From Cristatella mucedo (Eukaryota > Bryozoa > Phylactolaemata > Cristatellidae): a DNA stretch of 64,000 nt. Each line of letters begins with the position of its first letter. Within the stretch, counting starts at the first letter, position 1. The notes below the pieces were generated by a model. The model searched no databases, was not told where the DNA came from, and saw only the letters and a program-made list of their open reading frames with translations. This document shows, in pieces, positions 1 to 52,428 of this stretch. Both the position numbers and the translations under genes were made by a program. Location of the stretch: contig WPIO01000061.1 in the NCBI GenBank assembly GCA_009760855.2, positions 759,501 through 823,500 of the forward strand. Direction: 5' to 3'.

Positions 1-98
1 GAGAGTGAGGCGAGCAGGGCATGTGAACGAATGCCAAATTAGTAGTACAGGTAGAAGCAAGCTAAACCAATATGAGGTGCATATTGCATCCAACTCAC

Positions 99-41781
<41,683 letters not shown>

Positions 41782-42440
41782 TTTCAAGCTGGTAGCCGGG
41801 CTCCGGCAAGGTACCAGCCGGGAAGGGGTAACCCGAAGTGCTCAGCCGACGACACGGAAACGCGTGCCTAGTACGGCGGGCAGCGCACGTGCTTCCGGTA
41901 GCAGAGAGCGCCGTTCGCTGTTTCACGTATTGTTGTCAGCTAATGCGGCGTCGTTTCTTCATGCAGTAATGTCAGGTTCTCTCTATGGGCGCAGTAATCA
42001 TAGCAGGCTTTTTAATATGGCCGCTAACGTATGGTTATATTTAAGTAAAGTAAACGTTTTCAGCTACCATTTCAGCTTTGAGCTTAGGAATTTATGTTTT
42101 GTTTTGGGTTTGTATGCTTGGGGTTTACGGTTTTCCGGTTAGATTTGGTATTTTTTGAGGCACGAGTTCTGGATTTAATATATTTTAGGTCTTAGGGTTT
42201 AGTATGACGGTATTAGCGAGAAACTCTAAATGGACAAGAGCGCCCATCAGACTGGAGCGGAACCACGTGACGGCGATGACGCGCCCATAAAGCTACTGCT
42301 GTAGTCGCTGCCCCGCCGCCGCTCTAAAAGCCGCTGTCGTCACCGCACAAGCCTAGCTGTAGACGCCTCCTTGTCCGCCGCTCTGTCCGCCCCTCTGTCC
42401 ACCCCTCTGTCCGCCTCTCTGTCCGCCGGCCTAGCCACCG
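41782..42440. promoter_or_regulatory. GC-rich region upstream of PNLDC1
   Basis: CpG-containing stretches at 41790-41960 and 42230-42440 lie directly upstream of the PNLDC1 start codon, where its 5'UTR and promoter should be. No TATA box is evident. Placement is by position and composition only. Confidence 0.35.
42366..42428. repeat. 'ctctgtccgcc' minisatellite
   Basis: Five imperfect 11-12-bp units (cct/cgctctgtccgcc variants) in a pyrimidine-rich strand. Confidence 0.85.
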
Positions 42441-42454
42441 CAGCCAGCTGTGAC

Positions 42455-42592
42455 GTATAGTAATAATAATAATAATAATGCACTTGATAAAGCGCCCTCA
42501 GAAAACTTAATCTCATTCTAGGCGCTTTACATTTGCTGTAAAGGGAAATGCAATTGAATGGTGAGTAAAATCATGCCTGAAAAACAAACACG
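42455..42592 (-). mobile_element. LINE-A tail fragment
   Basis: (ATT)n, intact box 'gcgcctagaatgagatta' (minus strand) and about 60 bp of 3'UTR. 5'-truncated. Confidence 0.85.
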
Positions 42593-42704
42593 TATCCCTA
42601 TTTTATTTGGAAACACTAGAACCATTATTATGCTTTTCTCGAGCCTTCTCCAGTCCTGCTGTATGTGCTCCATTTTTCCCATTTATAGAAGCAATACTCT
42701 ATAA

Positions 42705-42856
42705 ATGAATAAATAATTCATTTGTATAGCGCCCCAAGAGAACTAAATCTCTATCCAGGCGCTTCACGTATGCCTCAGGGCTCGAGCCCACGACCTCGGC
42801 CAGACCTTACTTAGTCGGGGCGAGCACCTTAACCGCTGGACCAACCCAGCTCGGCA
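42705..42856 (-). mobile_element. SINE-1 copy, near full length
   Basis: Minus strand: 'gccgagctgggttggtccag' head, 'gcggttaaggtgctcgcc', 'ggtcgtgggctcgagcc' B box, LINE-A-like tail 'gaagcgcctggatagagatt' and 'gggcgctatacaaatgaatt'. Confidence 0.87.
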
Positions 42857-44079
42857 ATACTCTGGCTTTCTGTGATGGCTTATCATTACACGGAAAGCAC
42901 AATCCATTCAAGTATCCAATTTCCTGTTCGTTTTTCTTTCGTAGACTGCTTAACCTTTGCCACTGGCGTCGACTTTTTTTAAATCTCAAATGCTTGTTTT
43001 TTGTAGTATCTTACGCTGAATATCTCACTATATTTTCATCCACCAGGGCTCCAGCGAAATATCCTGGGAAGAAACGTCACCACACACTTTAAAAAGCCGA
43101 CACATACTTGATTGACATCTAATAGGCAGCCACGAAATTAAGTCGGTTATGGAAAGTATTCCACTTTGATGGTAATTTTTTGGGTGAGTGTAGAAACTTT
43201 GGCCATTCCCAGACTTAGCAAGAAGCGCTTAATTTCTAGTACTACCACTGGCAGACTTCTTGAACCTTAAGCCACTAGGACGATGGATGTATTTAACTGC
43301 TCGTGAGACTAGTACTTGGGATGAGCATTCTGACTCACTTTCCACACGAGATTGGCGATACAAGCTCTGGTTTTAGAGACCTGTCACTGCGGGTTCCAGG
43401 TTTCCGAATTCCTTATCGCATGCACGCATCGCTTAGTTTTGTCATCAGAGAAGAACGAATAAGTTCAAATACAAGTCGCGGCAAAATTTCGTCATTTGCT
43501 TAACCAAACCGTGGACCTCAGCTCTCCACGTTTACCGACGAGTTTCTCTTGTGCGTCTCGACTAAAATGGAAATTCTCGGCCTCCTGCTAGGACAAATCT
43601 ACTTGCACTTGATCCAGTGTGACTACGAGAAACGTGAAAGTAAGTTACTGCTTTATCCACGAAATTTGCGAGAGGCTCTTTAGTCGAGGTGCACAGCTGT
43701 GCGCCACTGCCAGCATCACCGGCGAGACGCTCGACTCTGAGCTTCCATTCGTGGCTGCCACGGTGTAGCTGACCGTGCAGCCCATCCAATCTGCCGAAGA
43801 TGCTTCAAAGATGGCTAGAAATAGCCGTTGCTCTTAAAACAGCCGGCACGCCACCACAAGGTTTCGGTCGCCAAAATGCCGATCAAACCTAGCTATAACC
43901 GTTGCCATGCCCCTCGAAAGCTGAGAGATGTCAGAAGAACTAACTTCCGTCATTCACCCTGGTTTGGCCAGGTGGTGATCGTTGCTATACCTCTTGAAAG
44001 CTGAGAAGTGTCAGAACTAATTTCTGCCATTTACCCTGGTTTAGCCCAGCGGTGACTTGGCTCATTTTTTTATGGGCCG
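42857..44079. other. Intergenic, nothing recognised
   Basis: Between PNLDC1's start and the downstream LINE/SINE cluster. The minus-strand reading YTVAATNGSSESSVSPVML near 43730 is faintly fibronectin-III-like but isolated. Confidence 0.3.
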
Positions 44080-44200
44080 ATGTCAAAGTGAATGCATATG
44101 ACGACTTGGGTCGTGGGCTCGAGCCATATGGCGTATTTGAAGCGCCGCCTGGATAGAGATTACTTTATCTCAGGGCGCTTAATATGATATATGCTTATTT
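44080..44200 (+). mobile_element. SINE-1 fragment
   Basis: B-box region 'gggtcgtgggctcgagcc', then 'gaagcgccgcctggatagag' and 'cagggcgctt'. The head is truncated. Confidence 0.7.
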
Positions 44201-44284
44201 CTCTATTTTTTATTAGGACTCGGACTTGTAAATAAAGATACGCCCTTTTTTGATTGCTGCCACGTTATGGTATCATGTACGCAA

Positions 44285-44455
44285 AAAGTAAAGGTTAGCC
44301 GATTCGACAGCCACATTGACGCTGAGAGCCGATGCGGCCATCATTTCCGCTTGCAGCGGTGGGGGGCACTGCGGAGTTGCCTACTGCATGACTCGAACCT
44401 ACGACCAGGATGCTGAGGTTTGAGCACCTTGCCCTTGGGGTAAAATCAAGGGGTT
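44285..44455 (-). mobile_element. SINE-2 copy, diverged
   Basis: Minus strand: 'ggtcgtaggttcgagtcatg' B-box region and a 'gcaagcggaaatgatggccg' body variant. Confidence 0.65.
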
Positions 44456-44654
44456 GACATACCTGCGTAAACAGGTGCTACAGCATCACTCGTTAGCTGT
44501 GCGTCAAGGTGCTGGTTTTGCCAGTATCTGTCGCTCATTTTTAAGGACTACCTACCACACAATACGCATCATGTGTTTATGGTGAAGGATTTTAGTTCAG
44601 GAGCCGCTGCTACACGATTGTAACTCTACTGCTTTTCGACATCTACCTGCCTAT

Positions 44655-45722
44655 AATAATAATAATAATAATAATTCACTTGATAAAGCGCCCTCAGAGA
44701 ACTCAATCTCTTTCTAGGCGCTTTACATTTGCTGCAAAGGGAAACGCGAATAAATTGGCGAGCAATATCATGCTTGATAAACATGAATAGCATGGCTAGG
44801 GGTGACATGCACAGGGTCAGCATGCAAATGCGGTTATTGGCAGCATGCACAGTGTCAGCACGCATAAGCACATCAAGGACGAATCACAGGGACCCACTAA
44901 ATGCTGTCCTAAATAGGTGTGTCTTTAAGTTCTTTTTAAATGTGGTCAAGTCAGGGGATGTTCTGACGCAGGTCGGGAGGAAGTTCCAGGCTTTGTAAGC
45001 ATACGAACTAAATGCACGGTCGCCAAAGGATTTGAGGTTTGTACGAGGTATTGGTAAACTGTTGGATTCCGAATAGCGGGTGGTACGATGCTTGGCCTAA
45101 TGGGGGAGTAGATCTGAGAGATAGGCTGGAGCCAAAGAATGAAGTGACCTAAAAGTGAGCGACAAAACCTTGAAGTCGATCCGTTACTTGACTGGTAGCC
45201 AGTGCAGGTCGGCGAGAAGTAGTGAGATGTCGCAACTGCACGCTCACGACAGACACGCCTAGCTGCAAAGTTTTGCACCAGCTGTAATCGCCCGAGTGCA
45301 CATGCCGGTAGGCCAGCAAGCAGTGAATTACATAAGACAGGATGTAACAAATGCATGAACTAACATAGATGTGGTATCCCTATCTAACCAAGCCCGAGTT
45401 TTAGCAATGTTATGTAGCTGAAAGTAGGCAGACTTGATTGTGGAGCTAATGTGGTCATCTAACGAAAGGTCACTTTGGAACATGACACCTAGATTTCGTG
45501 CAGATTCAACAGGAGATATGCTGGCAGAGCCCAATTTAAGCATCAGCCTTTCCAATTTCTGAATCACACTGGGTTTGTTCATAACTAATAAGTTAGTTTT
45601 ATCATCGTTGAGTTTTAGAAAATTTGCTGCCATCCATGTGCGGCTGTCATCAATACATGCAGCAAGTGAGTTGAGAGAATCCGAGGTGCTCGAAGGCTGG
45701 GAGGGATCAAAGCAAAGGTACA
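44655..45722 (-). mobile_element. LINE-A, 5'-truncated, well preserved
   Basis: (ATT)n tail and box at 44655-44730, then coding. Frame 45723-45328 reads FDPSQPSSTSDSLNSLAACI, FLKLNDDKTNLLVMNKPS and SDLSLDDHISSTIKSAYFQL; the C-terminal domain is in a second frame. One frameshift region near 45340. Truncated just after the YADD position. Confidence 0.9.
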
Positions 45723-45910
45723 TTGCCTATCAAGGCGTAATCGCTGACGCTTACACCAATTTGATAAAATCATTAGCGAAAAACAGCCAACTAATCGTAG
45801 TCACTACATGGGATGTTAACTGTAGAAAGAGCATGCTCGTGTCGTTGGCTGCTTATTTTGCCGATTCTTTATATTAAGCTGGCCAAAGGTATTGGAAAAC
45901 AACTCTGACA

Positions 45911-46088
45911 CTAAGCAGGAAGTGGTTTATTATACAATTCGGCTCCTTCAGGCTTTTCAGCTAAAGCAGCTCTGAGCGTTGGTGGTAACTTACTATCAGT
46001 ATTCTCAATATAGTCTTTGTGCTTATACGACAAACCGACATCCTCTACTCGATAGCTCCATTTCCTTGCAGTTTGAATGATAATCTCG
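45911..46088 (-). CDS. Unrecognised candidate terminal exon
   Basis: The minus-strand frame begins at acceptor 'gacgacttag' and runs 58 codons to a stop at 45911: EIIIQTARKWSYRVEDVGLS, then YKHKDYIE, LPPTLRAALAEKPEGAELYN, KPLPA. The composition is strongly protein-like and contains no transposon similarity I can see. I do not recognise the family. A second candidate exon lies just upstream (46163-46247), but the two do not join in phase. It could be the last exon of a third gene, or a relic. Confidence 0.4.
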
Positions 46089-46162
46089 CTAAGTCGTCAA
46101 CGTAGGGCCTCTATCGAATCGCTGCGCTGTGAAGCAGCGAATTTCAAGATTCACTGTCTCAC

Positions 46163-46247
46163 CTTTGAATTAACTTTCATATCATGACCCATCTTGTTTA
46201 TTGGGCCCTCTGAATGACGATGCACCTGGATTAGGCAGAGCTCAAAA
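46163..46247 (-). CDS. Unrecognised candidate internal exon
   Basis: 85 bp between 'attgttgcag' and 'gtgaga', both good splice sites. The only open frame reads FELCLIQVHRHSEGPINKMG and on to KVNSK. It ends in phase 0, whereas 45911-46088 needs phase 2, so linkage is unproven. Intervening sequence is 74 bp. Confidence 0.3.
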
Positions 46248-46789
46248 CTGCAACAATAGCGCAGTCTGATAGTTTTACAGTAAAGGGTACCTCTACGATA
46301 TTTACGACAGGTCTTTTTTTTAGATTTCAAATTTCGCTCGTCCTTGGTTTCGCTCTTATGCAGTGGTTATGTCTACGTATCGAGGTCGTATCGACGGGGT
46401 TCGCGATTTAGATCCCTGTAGTGTGCGTACCGTATGCGCTCACATGCCCTTACTCTCACATGCTCGTCGACGCTTCTCCGGTCTATCCTGATACAAAACT
46501 ACACGTCATTTTTAAGCGTATATGGTTTCCCACATTTAAAGCGGATTGGTGTGAGTTTTGGTGATTGCACGGCGATTGGTTCGAAACGAGCATGAGCGTG
46601 CAATTCATGATTTTCGGACCGTGACAAAGATAAAACTCCCAACTCGCACTTATCGTCGGCTCTCTACAGCGCCGTGTGCTTGTGCAAAATGTTGAGTCGT
46701 TTGTCCTCGATCGTGGTTCCTTTGCACCAAATTTGACCTGATGCGCCCTACTGGGCTACTGCTGAGAGCTATCCGTTTCACTTCACGAA

Positions 46790-46985
46790 CCACGTCAAGC
46801 TATCAAGTCTTAAGCCTATGTTATCTTGCTCTGAGGCAAGTAGAACTCCCTCAAGCTATCGAGCCCTGACTCCGCAGCATCTTACAACAAGGCTATCGGG
46901 TTTTCAAGCTATCGAGATTCAGTCAACCTGATCTTGCTATGAGGTAGTTGAACTCCATCAAGCGGCTATCAAGCCAATCCTTATC
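46790..46985. repeat. Imperfect tandem duplication
   Basis: The block 'atcttgctctgaggcaagta...gaactccctcaagctatcgagcc' at about 46820 recurs at about 46928 with changes, and 'caagctatc(a/g)ag' occurs five times. Intergenic. Confidence 0.65.
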
Positions 46986-47114
46986 TTTGCAACCTCGACC
47001 ACGTTTCTTGTTGGCAATTCTTGTTGGCCGCTGAGATCCTTGAGCAGGCCGCGAAATAAATGTGTCTCCGTAGTAAGTTGACAAAGCCCCTAGGGTTGAC
47101 TTGGCGTTCAGCTG

Positions 47115-47500
47115 GAGAGACTTCTATAGCGTGCTCGAGGCTAAGCAGCTTTTAGTACGCATACTGAAGCCAGCCAGCTCCGTCTCGCGCAATAGAGAGA
47201 CCACAATGTGCATACGAAGCAAGGAGCCCAGTAGAGGAGAAGTGGCAGCTCATAGCAGCTGAAAATGATGCCCCGCAGCCCGTAATAAGCGAGAAGATTG
47301 TGTTGCTTAAGAATTAGAGACAGTCACGCATGTAAGACAAAATTGAACGTGATAGCTAGATATTGTAGCGGTCTTCTTGAAGAAGCTTATACGCCTCAAG
47401 CAGTTATCAAAAGGACAGCTAAATTCGGAGCACGCGATGATGGTTGCACTTCGGCACGGCCAAGTAGAAGAGCAATAAGTCTCCTAAACCAGCTACACGT
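47115..47500 (-). mobile_element. LINE-B relic, strongly diverged
   Basis: Degraded matches to 56640-56880 ('gaagtggcagctca', 'tgtgttgcttaagaatta') and, after a deletion, to 57390-57480 ('cacgcgatgatggttgcac', 'agtagaagagcaataag'). Confidence 0.5.
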
Positions 47501-49290
47501 CCACCTGGCAGTCTACCGAGAGAGAAGACTCGTTACTGCTAATGCCAGAAAGCTTAGCGACGAGTACGGAAACTTAAACTGCGTAGCGTCGTGATTGTTA
47601 TATCTCACCTCCAGTAAATTCAGAAAATATCTCTGCCCGTTTAATCGATCTCGCGAATTCTCGGTATTAAGTCCTTTAGGTGCATAATTTTCCAAAGTTC
47701 ATGCGATCCAAGTTCATGTCAACGCACCACACCCGACAACCGATCGCCTGAATTACTTTTCGACAAACGGACGTAAAGTAGCTGCACGATGCAGTTTAAG
47801 CCAACTAAAAAGTAGCCTGGAGGTTAAAATGCATTGTGTGATACAATTTTTCTGTTTTCGCTTCAAGCGCGGCTGACTGCGATAGTTTGCCGTATGGACA
47901 CAATGGAAGCCTCGTGATCGACTTCCCTGTCTCTTTGACGCTATGCAAGGAAACGGAAGAAATACGGACCCATTTGTCTTGCGATGTCAGAATCGGCAGA
48001 TCTACGAAATAATCCCAATTTAGTGTGTGTGTTTTTCCGTTACCGTCCGAGTTCACCAGCACAGTTTGCGAAAGCAGTCGGGTGGTGTAGCTCTTTAGCT
48101 TTGTGAAAGGTAAGTGATTTACCATTTACACGGACCATAGGCAGGCCACATTTTTGTAGCTTTGTAATTCTCTCCGCAATGATCGACGGTGGAGATTCTT
48201 AAATTGTATGCCCTGCGATAATTAGCACACCGCCAGGGATACCAAATATGTCTAAACGCTGGATGGCGCTGAAAGCTTAAAAGAACAATCGGTAAGGTTA
48301 TCGGAGGTCAACGAAGCTAATTGTATGGAATCGTGCGAATGACTGAATTATCGAACTTGTGAATCGTTAATCTTCATGTTTCCATCGCGACTAGCACTTC
48401 GCCGTCCATCGCTTACATGAGTTTGCAGTGCTACTGTTGATTCGAAACCTGGCGGGCGATCTTAGCCGGGCTCAGCCAATCGCTTGAGACTTACGCATTG
48501 TAGCGTCGTGTCAGCCCCGTACTATGTCCTTAGTCTGGTGCCCAGCCTGACCTCTTAGCAGCAAGTACATGCATGAACTGCAGTATAAATTAAGTTGCGC
48601 TGGGGCGGAGGGCAGCGACACTTACACTTGGTTCGCTTATTTCGAAGCAGCTCGAAGCCTCTCGAAGCGTCGGCAAGCAAGCTGCATGGCTGCTGCATCG
48701 TGCTGCTGGACTCACCAGCTTCGGCAGGACGACGCAGCGGCAGCGCGACAGCAAAAATCGGCTGCCACGTTCCCCAACTGCCACGTTCGCACTCCTCCGT
48801 CCCTTTGGCGCGACCTGCATAATTAGATAAAAAAAATCTGACGCATCCTAACCTTAGCAGTTAACAGGCGACTGTAATCAGTCGACTGCCATCGATTATC
48901 GTCGATGCACCTACGTTCATATATGCAATCAAACGACGACTAAAAGTGAAGCTATGCCAATGCCCCCCCCCCCCGCGTAAGAGATGAGATCTGCCGCGGC
49001 TGCCGAACCTCCTAGTCTTTGACCTTTTTTTGGCGGGCCTTTCAGTCATTTTCAGTCAACTGAAAACCCACATTTCTTGGAAAATTTAGATTCCGTTCAT
49101 CAGCCGCGAGAATGAGTATATTGAGAACGCGTTTTATTTTCGTAAAGCCACAGTTGATTATATATCATTGATACTTACATTGTCCTTATAGGCAGAGTCT
49201 CTCTTCAAGTCTGTCCCTCTATTTATCCATCTCGACCAATGCATGCATCTAATGGGCTTAGCGAGCGCAATCGAGTTATCTTAGTATATA
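47501..49290. other. Intergenic with unexplained minus-strand open frame
   Basis: The minus strand over 48125-47805 holds a 106-codon frame (MVNHLPFTKLKSYTTRLLSQ onward) without recognisable family or splice signals. A second frame at 48180-48270 reads AIQRLDIFGIPGGVLIIAGH. Neither can be joined convincingly. Upstream non-coding exons of the CUB gene may also lie here. Confidence 0.3.
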
Positions 49291-49294
49291 CTAA

Positions 49295-49440
49295 AGGTCT
49301 GGTCTCTAAAAGACTTGGGGGTTATACGAGGTATGGCTACACAATTCGATTCAAAACCGCGGGTTGTACGATTCTTCGCCTTACGGGAGTATAATATCAG
49401 TAAAGCCTTTTCTACTAGTCGCACTGCACTGGGTGTTTTC
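49295..49440 (-). mobile_element. LINE-A fragment, inverted part
   Basis: Minus-strand match to the 'ccaaaggatttgaggtttgt' to 'ggtacgatgcttggcct' block, the coding stretch just 5' of SYAPKAW. See the plus-strand continuation at 49565. Confidence 0.65.
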
Positions 49441-49447
49441 GCTGCAT

Positions 49448-49566
49448 TGCCGTGCTATTATATAATATTAAAGACTGATAATATTATAATATATGTGCAT
49501 ATATTATATATATGCACATATATTTAATATGATCGGTCTTTAGTAATATAATAGCACATCAATGCA
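49448..49566. repeat. Long AT-rich palindrome (fold-back)
   Basis: Left arm 'tgctattatataatattaaa' to 'atatgtgcatata' is mirrored by the right arm complement 'tgctattatattactaaaga' to 'atatgtgcatata'. The arms are about 55 bp with few mismatches and almost no loop, flanked by 'gcattgc' and 'gcaatgc'. Could be a small MITE or a replication-generated fold-back. Confidence 0.8.
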
Positions 49567-49870
49567 ATGCCTTAGTTTGTATGCTCCCAAAGCCTGGAAC
49601 TCATTACCGACGCACGTCACAACGTTTCCTAACATTACGACATCTAAAAAGAAGCTTCAGCGCACCTTTTTCATTACAGCATTTGGTGGGTCTTTGTGAT
49701 TCGTCCTTTGTGTGCATATACCTGCTTACCTGCTCGTGTCTGCTGCTTGCGGATGTTACCACAAAATATTAGCCAATGCTTTATATGCACCATCTGTCAA
49801 GTGCCCAGTGAGAAATTCAGTTCTCTGAAGTGTCATAAAAATTTATTATTATTATTATATTATTCTTATT
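49565..49870 (+). mobile_element. LINE-A subfamily 3' end
   Basis: Begins at [12 protein letters not shown] coding, then 'tttggtgggtctttgtgatt' 3'UTR, terminal box 'aagtgcccagtgagaaattc' and (ATT)n. Its coding start abuts, in element order, the end of the inverted fragment at 49295. Confidence 0.8.
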
Positions 49871-50039
49871 ATAATATTTCTCCTAGGTTGCACGCCAACA
49901 GCATGTATTGGCAGAAGTGTTGCAGCAGAAATTTACCTAAGTCTGTGAGCGCAGTTAGGCAAGCTGCAAAGAACTCAACTTGGGAAGGTCAGAGCCTTGG
50001 CTTTTAATGCCCAGGCCGTCCAATCACGGAGTGGTGCCA

Positions 50040-50173
50040 AGCTGGTTTGGTCCAGCGGTTAACGTGCTCGCCCCGACCAAGGTCTGGTTGAGGTCGCGGG
50101 CTCGAGCTCGGAGGCATATGTGAAGCGCCTGAATTGAGATTTAGTTCTCTTAGCGGGCGCTATACAAATTAAT

Positions 50174-50175
<2 letters not shown>
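50040..50175 (+). mobile_element. SINE-1, reference copy
   Basis: Plus strand: 'gctggtttggtccagcggtt' head (A-box region), 'gaggtcgcgggctcgagctc' B-box region, 'gaagcgcctgaattgagatt' and 'gggcgctatacaaatt' tail. It ends directly in a 65-bp AT microsatellite. Confidence 0.88.

Positions 50176-50240
<65 letters not shown>
50176..50240. repeat. (AT)n microsatellite at SINE-1 3' end
   Basis: Perfect TA run starting at the last bases of the SINE-1 tail, so probably grown from that tail. Confidence 0.97.
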
Positions 50241-50242
<2 letters not shown>

Positions 50243-50409
50243 TGAAGGTGACTCGCCTCTTTCGACTTGCCTTAGGGAAGTGCAACCTTGTAGCTTTGCA
50301 TCCCTAAGCGACAGAGACATATAGCTGCTGCTCATTTCGCTTTTCCATCCGCTGAGTTACTTCCGTGTTTAAACAAAGATGTGGTATAACCAGACATCTG
50401 TGCTTGCAG

Positions 50410-50473
50410 GGTTAGTGGATGATCATATTCTGGTTAGCACTGGCTCAGTTTGGAGTCACAACTAAAATTGAAG
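50410..50473 (+). CDS. CUB/LDLa gene: signal-peptide exon
   Basis: Acceptor 'tgcttgcag', then a short leader and ATG at 50419. It encodes MIIFWLALAQFGVTTKIE and ends in phase 1 at donor 'gtgagc'. The hydrophobic run and the fit to the CUB-A exon (split G, then CGTSL) support a signal peptide. The hydrophobic core is short. Confidence 0.72.
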
Positions 50474-52395
50474 GTGAGCACATTGGCATCGATGCTACTC
50501 ATACAGAGCCTATTCGCTGGAGTTTCGCTTTTCATTGGACTTAATTTCTCATTTGGCTAATCCTACGAAAACCATTCCATGTCGGCAGATTTTCTAATAA
50601 AAATATTGGCTGGCTACGCCAGCGAGAGCCTTAGACTTTATCAGCGGTTCTTGAAAATAACCAATAGGAACCACATACCTTATAATCTATATTTTAGAAA
50701 GCGCAATTGAAGATCTGAACTGATATAGTTAGCTGTAGTCCAAGCTTCGATCAAGAGAGCTGTGCCTAGAGCTTTCCTAATTAGAGAGCTGCATACTAAA
50801 AAATTTAGTATAATTCATTTGTAGTAGAGAACTCAATCTCTAATCGGGCACTTCGCATTTGCCACGGGGCTTGAGCCTACGACCTATGCCAGACCTGGGT
50901 CGGGACGAGCACCTTAACCACTGTGGGCCAAAAACCAGCTCGGCACTATGGTTATTTCTATTGACTATTTCCGAACACAGTTAACCCTGTGCGACTGACT
51001 GTCGGACGCTAAGGCGGCGAACTGGGTAATGTTTATGTATGGAAGCCGTAATTTTTAATTGCTGCTGTGCTCTGCTACCGTTGGCATACCCCTTCATCTA
51101 TCGAGGCCTATCCACTACTCGCAAGTCGCGCTTGAAGGCACCTGCTCCACCATTTTGTATTTGTCACCTCCTCCACCATTGTGTATTTGTCACCCCTGAG
51201 CAAGTATTAGTATGGTTATGAGGCCTGCGTTGAGGGTAAAGAACGTAAGCGCCGGAGCCGCTACATCTAGTTTGTGACTTTTTAGAATACTAATGGCTGC
51301 CGGAACTGCTACCGAATATTGTGCTTTCTAGAAGCAGTTGAGCTGAAAATCAACTGTCTCTGCAACACACTTTACGCATAAAATATGCATCTCGCCACCA
51401 GGCAGTTCTAATAAAAGTCAGCTGACCAGCGGTCGTGGCAAGAAGGCGGGTCAGGACTACAGTTTGGTTGCTCATTACTACTGCTGGGCTTGAATATCCA
51501 TTGCGTAAGAGGTAGACCGTATGCTCCCAAAGCCTAGAACTCCCTCCCGACTTGCGTCACAACATCCCCTGACTTGACCACATTTAAAAAGAACTTAAAA
51601 AACACACATATTTAGGACCGCTTTTAGTGGGTCCCTGTGATTCGTCCTTGATGTGCTTGTGCGCGCTGACACTGTGCATGCTGCCACTAACCACATTTGC
51701 ATGCTGACCCTGTACATGTCACCCCTAACCATGTTGGTCATGTTGTTTGTGTATCAAGCATGATATTACTTACCATTCAATTGCATTTCCCTTTGTAGCA
51801 AATGTAAAGTGCCTAGAAAGAGATTGAGTTCTCTGAGGGTGCTTTATCAAGTGCATTATTATTATTATTTATTATTTATTCTAGGAATTATTTCTGAACC
51901 ATATTATAATTATTCTAGGAATTCTAGAATATAGTAGTTTGTTAATGTCAGTAGCTGTGTATTTCAGGGTGCGGGACAAGTCTGGTCGGAAATGGTGCCG
52001 TGTACTCTCCAAACTTTCCTCTCCGCTACCCGGACAATGCTTCCTGCCAATGGCACCTCAAGGCTGAAAATGGCACTCTAGTGCGACTCCAGTTTCTCTC
52101 CTTCAGCCTGGAAGATCTCTTCGACTCGCTTGTCGTTTATCGAGTTGCGGGATCGACACGAAATGGAACATTTGCAACGTGAGTTCTCTCATTTAAGCAC
52201 AGTTGAACAAAGCTTAGGTTCGTGGTTCGGTTAGTGGATGATTCGGTTCGCAGCGACTCCCCCCCCCCACGTTCGACGAAGTAGAAAGCGCTCTGTAAGA
52301 AATCCCACCTCCTATGCGAGTGATTTGCTCGCCTATCTGACTGACAAGTACCGGCTTTCTCACGATTTCTCGTCAATGCTATCGCGTCGAGCGCG

Positions 52396-52428
<33 letters not shown>

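Noticed and set aside
43562..43789. Fibronectin-III-like minus-strand exon (YTVAATNGSSESSV)
   Set aside because: A single weak strand-like motif, early stop, no partner exons.
48050..48200. Ribosomal protein S16-like match (MVRVNGKSL)
   Set aside because: Only a short VNG motif fits; flanking frames contain stops and the rest of the protein is absent.
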